29,634 bases of DNA. It comes from JABDBK01 sp964453575 (lineage in GTDB: Bacteria; Pseudomonadota; Gammaproteobacteria; DSM-16500). Position 1 is the first letter of the stretch, and the number at the start of each line of letters is the position of its first letter. Positions 8,242 through 15,120 of this stretch are shown piece by piece. The notes beneath the pieces were generated by a model. The model saw only the letters and a program-made list of their open reading frames with translations, was not told the DNA's origin and ran no database searches. Location of the stretch: NCBI GenBank assembly GCA_964453575.1, contig CAYVRW010000016.1, positions 1 to 29,634 of the forward strand, in the 5' to 3' direction. The position numbers and the translations under genes were made by a program.

Positions 8242-9324
8242 ATGAAAAAATTGATGGGAATTTTATTAATACTGTTTTCCATACCTACTTATGCGTTGTA
8301 TGTAAAACAAGAAGCTAATGGTGATATTATCTATTCCGATAAACCCATCATCGAGACAAAAAAGCCTATCAATTCAGTAATCTATACCAATTTATCTGCA
8401 GCAGATGAAAAACCAGTGGTAAATAAAGAATCTATAAATTTGCCAGAAACCATAGATTTAGTCGATGCAGAACCTGTGACGTTGCCCAAACATATCAATA
8501 AAATTAACATTATAGATATAACACCTGTCAGCTTACCAGAAAATAAATCGATAGCAGCTATAAAACCTATGGATATTCCAGAAAATATTTATGCCAGCAA
8601 TCCTGCTAATGAGTTCATACCTCTGCCTGAAAAAATTTATTATGATAAACTTATCGTCGATACCAAACCCGTTAAATTACCAAAAACTACGCCAGTTATT
8701 GTTGCAGAAGACAAGCGGATTATTATTGAAGTTATAGAAAAACCCATACTTAAAAAAACTATAACTAAGCCAGTTGTTACTTCAGCTATAAAAAATACAA
8801 CGTTTAAAAACAATAAAATTAAATCGGTTGCTAGAGCAGTTATAGAAAAACCAACGCATAAAAATAATAAAGCTAAGCCGGTTATTACTGCAGTTACCGA
8901 AAAAACATCACCTAAAGATATTAAAGCTAAATCAGCAAATATAAAATTAATGAAAAAGATATTTCAAATTTCATCTCCTCTAGATAAAGAAATTTTACAT
9001 AATTTACCCACATTATTTGTTGATTTAGCAGTCGAACCAAAACTACGCAAAAATGATACCATCCAATTAGTTGTCGATGGAAGACCGCTAGGAAAACCAA
9101 GCAATAAGATACATATTAATACGCATTTTAATAAAAAAGGCGTCCATGAAATTTATGCCATACTTATTAAAGATAAAAAATCCTTTATGCAAAGTAATGT
9201 TATTACTGTCTATATGAGGGAAGCAAGTAAGAACAAACCTAAGAAGATGGCTGTTCGCAAAACAGCTAAACTTGCGGCAAATAAGAAAATATCGCATGTG
9301 ACTTCGGGCGGCCAACATCGTTGA
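8242..9324 (+). CDS. Exported DUF4124 protein with Lys/Pro-rich repeats
   Basis: 360 residues. A signal peptide (1-18, MKKLMGILLILFSIPTYA) is followed by a short DUF4124 motif (YVKQEANGDIIYSDKP), found at the N-terminus of many exported gammaproteobacterial proteins. Residues 65-160 hold degenerate repeats around (K/E)PVxLP(K/E), and 165-240 hold a second repeat type with KNNK-KPV, both lysine and proline rich and suited to spanning the periplasm. Residues about 235-330 resemble a small Ig-like beta domain (QISSPLDKEILHN...DTIQLVVDGRPLG). The last residues (QHR) and stop lie inside a REP-associated repeat, so the C-terminus was reset by the repeat. ATG has TGGAG upstream. Function unknown. 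Confidence 0.75.
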   Translation: MKKLMGILLILFSIPTYALYVKQEANGDIIYSDKPIIETKKPINSVIYTNLSAADEKPVVNKESINLPETIDLVDAEPVTLPKHINKINIIDITPVSLPENKSIAAIKPMDIPENIYASNPANEFIPLPEKIYYDKLIVDTKPVKLPKTTPVIVAEDKRIIIEVIEKPILKKTITKPVVTSAIKNTTFKNNKIKSVARAVIEKPTHKNNKAKPVITAVTEKTSPKDIKAKSANIKLMKKIFQISSPLDKEILHNLPTLFVDLAVEPKLRKNDTIQLVVDGRPLGKPSNKIHINTHFNKKGVHEIYAILIKDKKSFMQSNVITVYMREASKNKPKKMAVRKTAKLAANKKISHVTSGGQHR

Positions 9325-9372
9325 TAATGTAGAGGTAGGGTGGGCAAAGGAGCTCTGCGACGTGCCCACCAT
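9313..9372 (+). repeat. REP element copy 1 (left of the transposase)
   Basis: A 60-base repeat whose hairpin is GGTGGGCA (9339-9346) and TGCCCACC (9363-9370). The whole 60 bases differ at only four positions from 10093-10152. It overlaps the last codons of the DUF4124 gene. It lies in opposite orientation to the truncated copy at 10063-10081 on the other side of the transposase. Confidence 0.85.
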
Positions 9373-9441
9373 CTCATGGTTGCAACAATAATTCAAATTG
9401 CAATGACGGATTACTATGCCATTTATTAACAAATATAGCTA

Positions 9442-9450
9442 TGGTATACT
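9442..9450 (+). promoter_or_regulatory. Putative extended -10 promoter of the transposase
   Basis: TGG directly followed by TATACT forms an extended -10, which needs no strong -35. It lies about 90 bases before the transposase ATG at 9539 with no other gene between. Confidence 0.4.
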
Positions 9451-9538
9451 TCCCCGCGTCTTTTTATCAGTTCCCGCCTTGTAACGCGCAATTATTTTAT
9501 CATCAATAGTATTTCTTATTAACAATTTGGATAACAAA

Positions 9539-10060
9539 ATGAGTGATTATCATCGTTTATATGAGAAAGGTGGAACCTATTTTTTCACATTGGTTACCTA
9601 TGAACGTAGGCCATTATTATGTGAAGAGGGAGCCATGTTACGTTTAAAAGCAGCGTTTCGTTATGGCATGAGAAAATATCCATTTCATATGAAGGGATTG
9701 GTTATTTTACCAGATCATATCCACTGTATTTGGCACCTTCCAGAGCATGACAATGATTTTTCGATACGGTGGAACATGATTAAACGTTATTTTTCTATTG
9801 GCATGAAGGACGAAGTCAACCATCGACGTGAAAAAAATATTTGGCAGAGACGATTCTTTGAGCACTTAATCAGAGACGAAGAAGATTTGCAACGTTGTCT
9901 TGATTATATACATTATAACCCCGTAAAGCATGGATATGTTAATAGGCCTTGCGATTGGGCTTATAGTTCTTTTAAAAACAATGTCCGAAAAGGATTTTAT
10001 GAAATAGATTGGGGAAGTAATGTAGAACCAAATAGAATTCAAAAACTTGAATGGGAATGA
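9539..10060 (+). CDS. REP-associated tyrosine transposase (RAYT)
   Basis: 173 residues from the ATG at 9539; a TTG four codons earlier is less likely, and neither has a good ribosome site. It belongs to the Y1 transposase superfamily (IS200-like HUH nucleases). The HUH motif is DHIHCIW with His60 and His62, and the C-terminal FFEHLIRDEEDLQRCLDYIHYNPVKHG holds the likely nucleophile (Tyr123, or Tyr126). RAYTs cut and rejoin single-stranded REP hairpins and are thought to spread REP elements rather than themselves. Matching REPs lie on both sides and several more within 2 kb, which supports this family over a free-standing IS200. All catalytic motifs look intact. Confidence 0.92.
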   Translation: MSDYHRLYEKGGTYFFTLVTYERRPLLCEEGAMLRLKAAFRYGMRKYPFHMKGLVILPDHIHCIWHLPEHDNDFSIRWNMIKRYFSIGMKDEVNHRREKNIWQRRFFEHLIRDEEDLQRCLDYIHYNPVKHGYVNRPCDWAYSSFKNNVRKGFYEIDWGSNVEPNRIQKLEWE

Positions 10061-10062
10061 GA

Positions 10063-10081
10063 GGCATCGTATGGTGGGCAC
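10063..10081 (-). repeat. Truncated REP copy right of the transposase
   Basis: Starts three bases after the transposase stop and matches the first bases of the inverted REP copies (GCATCG then ATGGTGGGCAC) before the similarity stops. Together with copy 1 it brackets the transposase in opposite orientation. Confidence 0.55.
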
Positions 10082-10092
10082 TTGATGCAGGG

Positions 10093-10224
10093 CAACATCG
10101 TTGATAGTGTAGATGTAGGGTAGGCAAAGGAGCCCTGCGACGTGCCCACCATTTATGAGCTAGAATAATAATTCAAGCATCGGATGGTGGGCACGTCGCA
10201 GCGCTCCTTTGCCCACCCTACATC
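10093..10224. repeat. Inverted REP pair (BIME) 1
   Basis: Forward REP 10112-10152 and inverted REP 10184-10224, joined by a 31-base spacer. Each REP carries a GGTGGGCA/TGCCCACC-type hairpin with an inner GGAGC(C/G)CTGCGACG segment. The forward copy also shares about 20 bases of left flank (CAACATCGTTGATA from 10093) with copy 1. The spacer and both arms recur at 11666-11780. Confidence 0.88.
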
Positions 10225-10289
10225 TGAATTTCTATAAATAAAAGTGTTAATTTTAATCCATTTTTTCTTTAAATAATAACGAGCAACTT

Positions 10290-11660
10290 ATGTTTACGAT
10301 AGAATCCAGCAGCAATTTAAATAAAAAAGTTTATTGTGCAATTTTTTCTGCCATGCCCGAGGAACTAGAATTTTTTCAAAAAACCTTCGCGCAAGCTAAA
10401 ACCGAAATCATAAAACTACAAGGCTTTGAATTTAAGATTTATGAATATAACAACAAAAGAATTCTTGTTGCTTATACAGGGCTAGGTACAACTTTTGCTG
10501 CTAGTATCGCAACCCTTATTTATCATCATTTTTCTCCCGAATATATGTTGCTTTCTGGGAGTGCGGGCGGCATTAAATCAGGATTAAAGTTACGTGATGT
10601 CATCATTGTCGAAAAGGCTTTTGAAGCAGAAATACAAGACGCTTTCAAACTCCTGAAAAACACGCCTTTTGAAAGCTGCCTTACTCATCCACTCAAAAAT
10701 CAATGTTTCCCTCAAGTTTATGCGGCAGATGAAGAACTTCTTCAAATTGCTAGTAACATTGATTTATCAGGAATTACAACTTATAAAGGCACGGTTGTTA
10801 GTTCTAATGCATTTCCTGCACCACCAGAATTATTTGATAAAATTAAAAATCAAAATCCTTATTCCATCGATATGGAGACATCAGCATTTTATCAAATTGC
10901 TTGGTTACTCAGAGCTCGGGTACTTGCTGTTAGAGGAATAAGCAATGTATTAAATCACGATGGGACTGATGATAAAGTACATGAATCTGATCTCAAAGGT
11001 AGCGCAGAAGCAGCGGCAAAAGTTCTTTTAAAAATACTTGATGCGTTACTATTAAAATATCACTTTAATCCATTACAAGATTTTGAAATGAAGCCGGATG
11101 CAATTAACGAAGTAAAAGAACTTATAAAACGCTTCAATCTTCTACCTCATCCTGAAGGCGGATATTACGCGCGCAATTTTCTATCTACAGATACAGTAAA
11201 ATCTACAAATAAAGAACGCTACAATGATGAGAATCGCAGTGCAGGAACATCCATTTACTACCTTTTGCAAGGCCATAATTTTTCTGCATGGCATAGTTTG
11301 AAATCAGACGAGATATGGCACCATTACACAGGCAGCCCTGTTAAAATTCATGTTATCGATAAACAAGGCAATCTGACGACACACCTCTTGGGAAATCCTC
11401 TTGAAAATCCAAAAGCTTCTTTCCAAGTTGTAATTACTGCAGGCAATTGGTTTGCTGCAGAAATCACCGATAAAACATCTTATTCTTTAGTTGGCTGCAC
11501 AGTCAATCCAGGCTTTGAATTTAAAGATTTCAAACTTGCTGACAGAGACACTTTGTCTGCAGAATTTCCTCAGCATAGTGCTATTATCAATCAATTTTCT
11601 CGTACTGTTCAAAATCTTGAAAATTTAAGTGGTCAAATTCCTGCTCAAACCTTAGCGTAA
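10290..11660 (+). CDS. Nucleosidase/phosphorylase fused to a DUF985 cupin
   Basis: 456 residues. Residues 12-255 are a PNP_UDP family domain of the MTA/SAH nucleosidase type: AMPEELEFF (Glu25, equivalent to E. coli Glu12), GSAGGI (90-95) and the ribose-binding SIDMET (Met195-Glu196). The catalytic Asp197 of E. coli MTAN is aligned with Asn219 (GISNVLNHDG), so the reaction or substrate may differ from that of Pfs. Residues 275-440 are a Cupin_5/DUF985 domain: LPHPEGGYY (286-293), then SAGTSIYYLL, AWHSLKSDEIWHHY with His335, Glu341 and His344/345 as likely metal ligands, and a GCTVNPGFEF tail. I infer a two-step or sensing enzyme on a nucleoside/sugar substrate. The gene is bracketed by two inverted REP pairs. 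The ribosome site is weak. Confidence 0.85.
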   Translation: MFTIESSSNLNKKVYCAIFSAMPEELEFFQKTFAQAKTEIIKLQGFEFKIYEYNNKRILVAYTGLGTTFAASIATLIYHHFSPEYMLLSGSAGGIKSGLKLRDVIIVEKAFEAEIQDAFKLLKNTPFESCLTHPLKNQCFPQVYAADEELLQIASNIDLSGITTYKGTVVSSNAFPAPPELFDKIKNQNPYSIDMETSAFYQIAWLLRARVLAVRGISNVLNHDGTDDKVHESDLKGSAEAAAKVLLKILDALLLKYHFNPLQDFEMKPDAINEVKELIKRFNLLPHPEGGYYARNFLSTDTVKSTNKERYNDENRSAGTSIYYLLQGHNFSAWHSLKSDEIWHHYTGSPVKIHVIDKQGNLTTHLLGNPLENPKASFQVVITAGNWFAAEITDKTSYSLVGCTVNPGFEFKDFKLADRDTLSAEFPQHSAIINQFSRTVQNLENLSGQIPAQTLA

Positions 11661-11665
11661 TTAAA

Positions 11666-11780
11666 ATGTAGGGTAGGCAAAGGAGCCCTGCGACGTGCCT
11701 ACCATTTATGGGCTAGAAAATAAATAATTCAAGCATCGGATGGTGGGCACGTCGCAGGGCTCCTTTGCCCACCCTACATC
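11666..11780. repeat. Inverted REP pair (BIME) 2
   Basis: Forward REP 11666-11705 and inverted REP 11740-11780 with a 34-base spacer nearly identical to that of the first pair (GCTAGAA then AATAATTCAAGCATCGG). It fills the space between the nucleosidase-cupin gene and the convergent phosphodiesterase gene, ending five bases before the latter's stop codon, and could serve as a bidirectional terminator. Confidence 0.88.
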
Positions 11781-11785
11781 TACCA

Positions 11786-12538
11786 TCATTTACACCGGAA
11801 TATATTTAACATTTCGCGCGGGCAGTCACTAAAAATAGCATCGACGCCAAAGGAAAATAACTCTTTGGCGCGCGCTACTTCGTTGACAGTATAGGCAGAT
11901 AAAAGCCTTCCAGTGGATTTTAATTGTTTAACTCTTTCAAGAGACAATAATTCCTGATTGATACCTATATTGACTGCTGATATTTCATCGCAAAAACTTC
12001 TATAGGATTCGTCCCATTCCGACATTAAATAACCTAGGGGTATTTGTGCATCTTGAAATCTTACTTGCTTTAATATGGTTTTAGAGAAGCTTGTTACAAG
12101 AAGTGGCGTATCAGAACTTGCATATTGTTTGATTTCTTCCAGCACTCTTTTAGCGACCCACTCTTCTTTGCCTGGGTAAGATTTTATTTCAATATTGGCT
12201 GCCATTTGATTTTTATTCAAGAATAATAAAACTTCTTTTAACGTAAGAATTTTCTCACCCGCAAATTCACGCGAAAACCATGAACCTGCATCCAATGTTT
12301 TTAAATAATCATAAGTAACATCAATGATTCTTCCGACGCCATTGGTGGTTCTTTTAAGGTCATCATCATGCATGACCACCACTTCCCCGCAAGCAGCCAG
12401 TGTCACATCGAATTCTATCCAGCGCAAACCACATTCTTTTGCCTTAAGAAAAGCAATCATGGTATTTTCTGGCGCCAAAGCACTGACGCCTCTGTGCGCG
12501 ATAATAGGAGGAACAATTAAAATATCAGGGTAACGCAT
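11786..12538 (-). CDS. ugpQ: Glycerophosphodiester phosphodiesterase
   Basis: 250 residues, the normal length for cytosolic UgpQ-type enzymes; hydrolyses glycerophosphodiesters to glycerol-3-phosphate and an alcohol using a divalent metal. TIM-barrel motifs: HRG (His15-Arg16), PENT (Glu24), IEFDV (Glu42, Asp44), catalytic MHDDDLKRTTNG (His57) and IEIK (Glu117, Lys119), ending with FSDCPREML. No signal peptide is visible, so it is not the periplasmic GlpQ type. The ATG lies inside the 3' end of a broken SMR gene, and the stop is five bases from a REP. The ribosome site is weak, consistent with former translational coupling to the lost SMR gene. Confidence 0.9.
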   Translation of the reverse strand: MRYPDILIVPPIIAHRGVSALAPENTMIAFLKAKECGLRWIEFDVTLAACGEVVVMHDDDLKRTTNGVGRIIDVTYDYLKTLDAGSWFSREFAGEKILTLKEVLLFLNKNQMAANIEIKSYPGKEEWVAKRVLEEIKQYASSDTPLLVTSFSKTILKQVRFQDAQIPLGYLMSEWDESYRSFCDEISAVNIGINQELLSLERVKQLKSTGRLLSAYTVNEVARAKELFSFGVDAIFSDCPREMLNIFRCK

Positions 12539-12603
12539 GCGTTAAATGTATCCCAAAAAACTTATGTGACTAACAAAGATAAAGCTTTTTTAAAGAAAAT
12601 TCC
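12525..12603 (-). pseudogene. 3'-end remnant of an SMR transporter gene
   Basis: Read on the minus strand this piece encodes KKALSLLVT, and after a frameshift FFGIHLTHALP and a stop. The intact SMR gene at 16305 ends KKALSLL...VFGIHLTNALH. The DNA matches closely (for example AAATGTATCCCAAA and GATAAAGCTTTTTTA on the plus strand in both). It overlaps the start codon of the phosphodiesterase. Nothing of the rest of the gene is visible; the adjacent DNA is the upstream region of the first ankyrin gene. Confidence 0.75.
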
Positions 12604-12631
12604 ATCAGTTTGATAAAAGGTAAAATTTTCA

Positions 12632-12660
12632 TTGTCTTAACACTAGCTATACAATAGTAT
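12632..12660 (+). promoter_or_regulatory. Putative promoter block shared by the first two ankyrin genes
   Basis: TTGTCT (12632-12637), 17 bases, TAGTAT (12655-12660) precede the first gene. The same block, TTGTTT (14093-14098) followed by TAACACTAGC, precedes the second gene, with TATCAT at 14117-14122. Conservation of TTGT(C/T)TTAACACTAGC in non-coding DNA, while flanking bases differ, suggests it is functional. The TTAA cores here do not have the 11-base spacing of a PmrA box. Confidence 0.4.
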
Positions 12661-12691
12661 TATCAAAAAAATAATAACAAGGACCACTGCG

Positions 12692-13612
12692 GTGAATATC
12701 GATATCGACACTATTACTACTGACATTGAAAATAAAATTACTACCGACATTAAAAATAACCTTCTTTTCTCTACCACCCTAGATCTTGCCGACATGAGCA
12801 ATCGAAAGAATCTCAAAAACGCTTTGTCCAAAACTGATCCTAATAGAAAGTACGATAGTAATGGCAATACTGCACTTATGCTTGCCGCCTCTTGTAATTT
12901 TCACGAACTTGCTCTTTTATTGATCGAAGCTAAAGCGAATCCTGATATTCACAATAAATCTGGCGCAACAGCACTCATGATAGCCGCCTTTTCTCACAGC
13001 ACAAATGTTGTTCATGAATTGATAAATGCCAAAGCGAATGTAAACCTTGTGGACCACAGTGGACATTCAGCCCTCGATATGATGATTGCGAATGCATCCC
13101 TTCTTACAGGCCTCATACGTCACGGTGAAAATTCCGTATCCTCTGCATTCGCTGATATGATTCAAAGTAAAAATCTTCTTATCATTAGTTTGCTGTTAAA
13201 CGCAGGCGCTATAATTCAAATTCCGCGGCACTTATTTAATTTTTTAATGACCTGTGATCAACGAGACCCTGATGTGTTGAGTTCTCTTGAGTGTTTATAT
13301 GACCAATTATGTCAACAAACGCCTATGATTCCTAGTGTATTTTATGAAATTCAGTCTTACCTGGAACAATTAAAAAAACTGACCGAAATACACCAAGAAA
13401 AACTCATCAATACGGTAGATAAAGCAACTGGAAAAAAGATTGTTCCTGATCTAGTAAAGATCATTGCTAAGTATGATGCACCTTTGCAAGATAGAATTAA
13501 ATTCTTTAAACCAGAAGAAATTCATTCATTATTTCCCAAACCAGAAGAACACAAAGAAACTGCACCTCTTGAGCCCGTTAAAACAGAAAAATCAAAATGT
13601 TCTGTTATGTAA
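12692..13612 (+). CDS. Ankyrin-repeat protein with C-terminal CaaX box (first of array)
   Basis: 306 residues from a GTG with AAGGA eight bases upstream; its paralogue uses ATG at the same place. Ankyrin repeats span about 56-125 (GNTALMLAA, GATALMIAA, GHSALDMM), with a further degenerate one near 160-175. The C-terminal half (185-290) is a helical domain shared with the next two ankyrin genes: DQRDPDVL, YLEQLKKLTE, PDLVKIIAKYD and FFKPEEI. The tail is glutamate-rich and ends KCSVM: Cys303 in a CaaX box of the farnesylation type (X = Met). Bacteria lack prenyltransferases, so the box would be used by a host. A secreted, membrane-anchored effector is inferred. No signal peptide. Confidence 0.85.
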   Translation: MNIDIDTITTDIENKITTDIKNNLLFSTTLDLADMSNRKNLKNALSKTDPNRKYDSNGNTALMLAASCNFHELALLLIEAKANPDIHNKSGATALMIAAFSHSTNVVHELINAKANVNLVDHSGHSALDMMIANASLLTGLIRHGENSVSSAFADMIQSKNLLIISLLLNAGAIIQIPRHLFNFLMTCDQRDPDVLSSLECLYDQLCQQTPMIPSVFYEIQSYLEQLKKLTEIHQEKLINTVDKATGKKIVPDLVKIIAKYDAPLQDRIKFFKPEEIHSLFPKPEEHKETAPLEPVKTEKSKCSVM

Positions 13613-13723
13613 TCCTAGGGCTCGCAATGACGGGCCTGTAAGTTATATTTATTTTTCAATTAACATTCAGGCCAAATGGTATCATAATTAGGCATAATAG
13701 ATAATATCGTTTTGAGGATTACA

Positions 13724-13984
13724 ATGAATACAGTTAACTTCAATCTTCGCGGCATCACATCCGAAGTGATGGTGGCGTTAAAACAAGAAGCAGAAAAACA
13801 AAATATTAGCGTAAACTTTTTAATCTTAAAACTCATTGAGAGTGGTATTGGGTATAATCACACAATTAAAAGACCTACATATCATGATTTAGATGCACTT
13901 GCGGGCACCTGGTCTGCTAAAGATGAAAGAAAATTTATAAAAAACACAAAAAATTTTGAAAAAATTGATAAGAATCTTTGGTAG
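13724..13984 (+). CDS. VapB-type ribbon-helix-helix antitoxin, orphan
   Basis: 86 residues from the ATG at 13724 (GAGGA five bases upstream). Residues 1-45 fit an Arc-like ribbon-helix-helix DNA-binding fold (NFNLRGITSEVMVALKQEA, SVNFLILKLIE). The C-terminal HDLDALAGTWSAKDERKF...FEKIDKNLW is the toxin-wrapping tail typical of VapB antitoxins paired with PIN-domain toxins. The partner just downstream is broken, so this is an orphan antitoxin. It may still repress its own promoter or act against another VapC. It sits between two ankyrin genes. Confidence 0.8.
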   Translation: MNTVNFNLRGITSEVMVALKQEAEKQNISVNFLILKLIESGIGYNHTIKRPTYHDLDALAGTWSAKDERKFIKNTKNFEKIDKNLW

Positions 13985-14079
13985 TGAATCAATTTTAATC
14001 GATACTAATGCATATGCTGCCTTCAAACGTGGGAACAATTGATGGATTGGTTATAGCTAGCACCCTATCAGATTTATAG
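13965..14079 (+). pseudogene. Degraded vapC toxin gene (PIN domain)
   Basis: Overlapping the 3' end of the antitoxin, frame 13965-14042 encodes a peptide containing ILIDTNAYAAFKRGN, the N-terminal strand of VapC PIN domains with the first catalytic Asp, and stops after about 25 codons. The next frame (14041-14079) encodes DGLVIASTLSDL, which resembles the later D-x-x-IA segment of PIN domains. The central part of the toxin is missing, so an internal deletion with a frameshift has destroyed it. Confidence 0.6.
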
Positions 14080-14153
14080 TTTAACAATTTCATTGTTTTA
14101 ACACTAGCACATAGCATATCATTAACAAAACAATAACAACGAGGAACACCGCC

Positions 14154-15080
14154 ATGAATATCAACACCACCGACACTTACAATTTAAATAACCTTCTTTA
14201 CCCTGATACAATAGATCTTAACGGCATGGTAATTTCAAAGAAGATCATCGAAAACTTCCTGATGAATCCCAAAGGGGATCTTAATACAAAATACGATGAT
14301 AATGGCAATACTGCACTTATGTTTACTGCCTATTTCGACTATCACGAACTTGCTCGTGCATTGATCGAAGCTAAAGCGAATCCTGATATTCAAAATAACT
14401 TTGGCGAAACAGCGCTCAGGATAGCCGCCTTATCTCACAACACCAATGTTGTTCATGAATTGATAAATGCCAAAGCGAATGTAAACCTTGTGGATCATGG
14501 TGGAAGTTCGCCCCTCGATACCATGATTGGGAATGCATTCCTTGCAAGCATCGTACGTCCTAGTGAAAACTCAGTATCCTCTGCATTCGCTGAGATGATT
14601 AAAAGTAAAAATCTACTTATCATTAGTTTGCTGTTAAACGCAGGCGCTATAATTCAATTTCCGCGGCACTTATTTAAGTTTTTAATGACCTGTGATCAAC
14701 GAGACCCTGATGTGTTGAGTTCTCTAGAGTGTTTATATAAACAATTAAATACATCTATCATGAGCGCCATACCCGAAGGAAAACCTATAAACATCGGGTT
14801 CTTTCATGAGATCAGGATTTACCTGGAACAATTAAAAAAACTGACCGAAATACACCATGAAGAAATCATCAATACGATAGATAGGGCAACTGACAAAAAG
14901 ATTGTTCCTGATTTAGTAAAGATCATTGCTAACTATGACGCACCTTTGCAAGATAGAATTACATTCTTTAAACCAGAAGAAATTAATTCATTATTACCCA
15001 AACCAGAAGAACACAAAGAAACTGCGCCTCTTGAGCCCATTGAACCGAAAGCAGAAAAATCAAAATGTTCTGTGATGTAA
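14154..15080 (+). CDS. Ankyrin-repeat protein with C-terminal CaaX box (second of array)
   Basis: 308 residues; ATG with GAGGA upstream. A close paralogue of the 12692 protein along most of its length, including GNTALMFTA, EAKANPDIQN, NAKANVNLVDH, DQRDPDVLSSLECLY and the tail APLEP...EKSKCSVM. The first 45 residues have diverged. Cys305 is in the CaaX box CSVM, as in the first protein. The upstream regions also match (ATTG(T/C)TTTAACACTAGC type block and the spacing to the start), so gene and promoter were duplicated together. Predicted secreted substrate, prenylated in the host (inference). Confidence 0.85.
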   Translation: MNINTTDTYNLNNLLYPDTIDLNGMVISKKIIENFLMNPKGDLNTKYDDNGNTALMFTAYFDYHELARALIEAKANPDIQNNFGETALRIAALSHNTNVVHELINAKANVNLVDHGGSSPLDTMIGNAFLASIVRPSENSVSSAFAEMIKSKNLLIISLLLNAGAIIQFPRHLFKFLMTCDQRDPDVLSSLECLYKQLNTSIMSAIPEGKPINIGFFHEIRIYLEQLKKLTEIHHEEIINTIDRATDKKIVPDLVKIIANYDAPLQDRITFFKPEEINSLLPKPEEHKETAPLEPIEPKAEKSKCSVM

Positions 15081-15120
15081 TCTTCACATATTGAAAAAAA
15101 TAACAACAAGGACTACGCTG

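Noticed and set aside
9313..11780. Repeated GC-rich blocks as a CRISPR array
   Set aside because: Copies are palindromic, alternate in orientation, are separated by genes and a conserved spacer, and lie beside a RAYT gene; no regular unique spacers or cas genes are visible.
12626..12655. PmrA box in the ankyrin-gene promoter block
   Set aside because: Only one TTAA core is present at the right register before the first gene, and the two cores before the second are 17 bases apart.
13618..13640. GGCTCGCAATGACGGGC, similar to CAATGACGG at 9400-9409, as a second REP family
   Set aside because: Only about nine bases are shared and no clear hairpin forms; it may be a decayed repeat but cannot be supported from this window.
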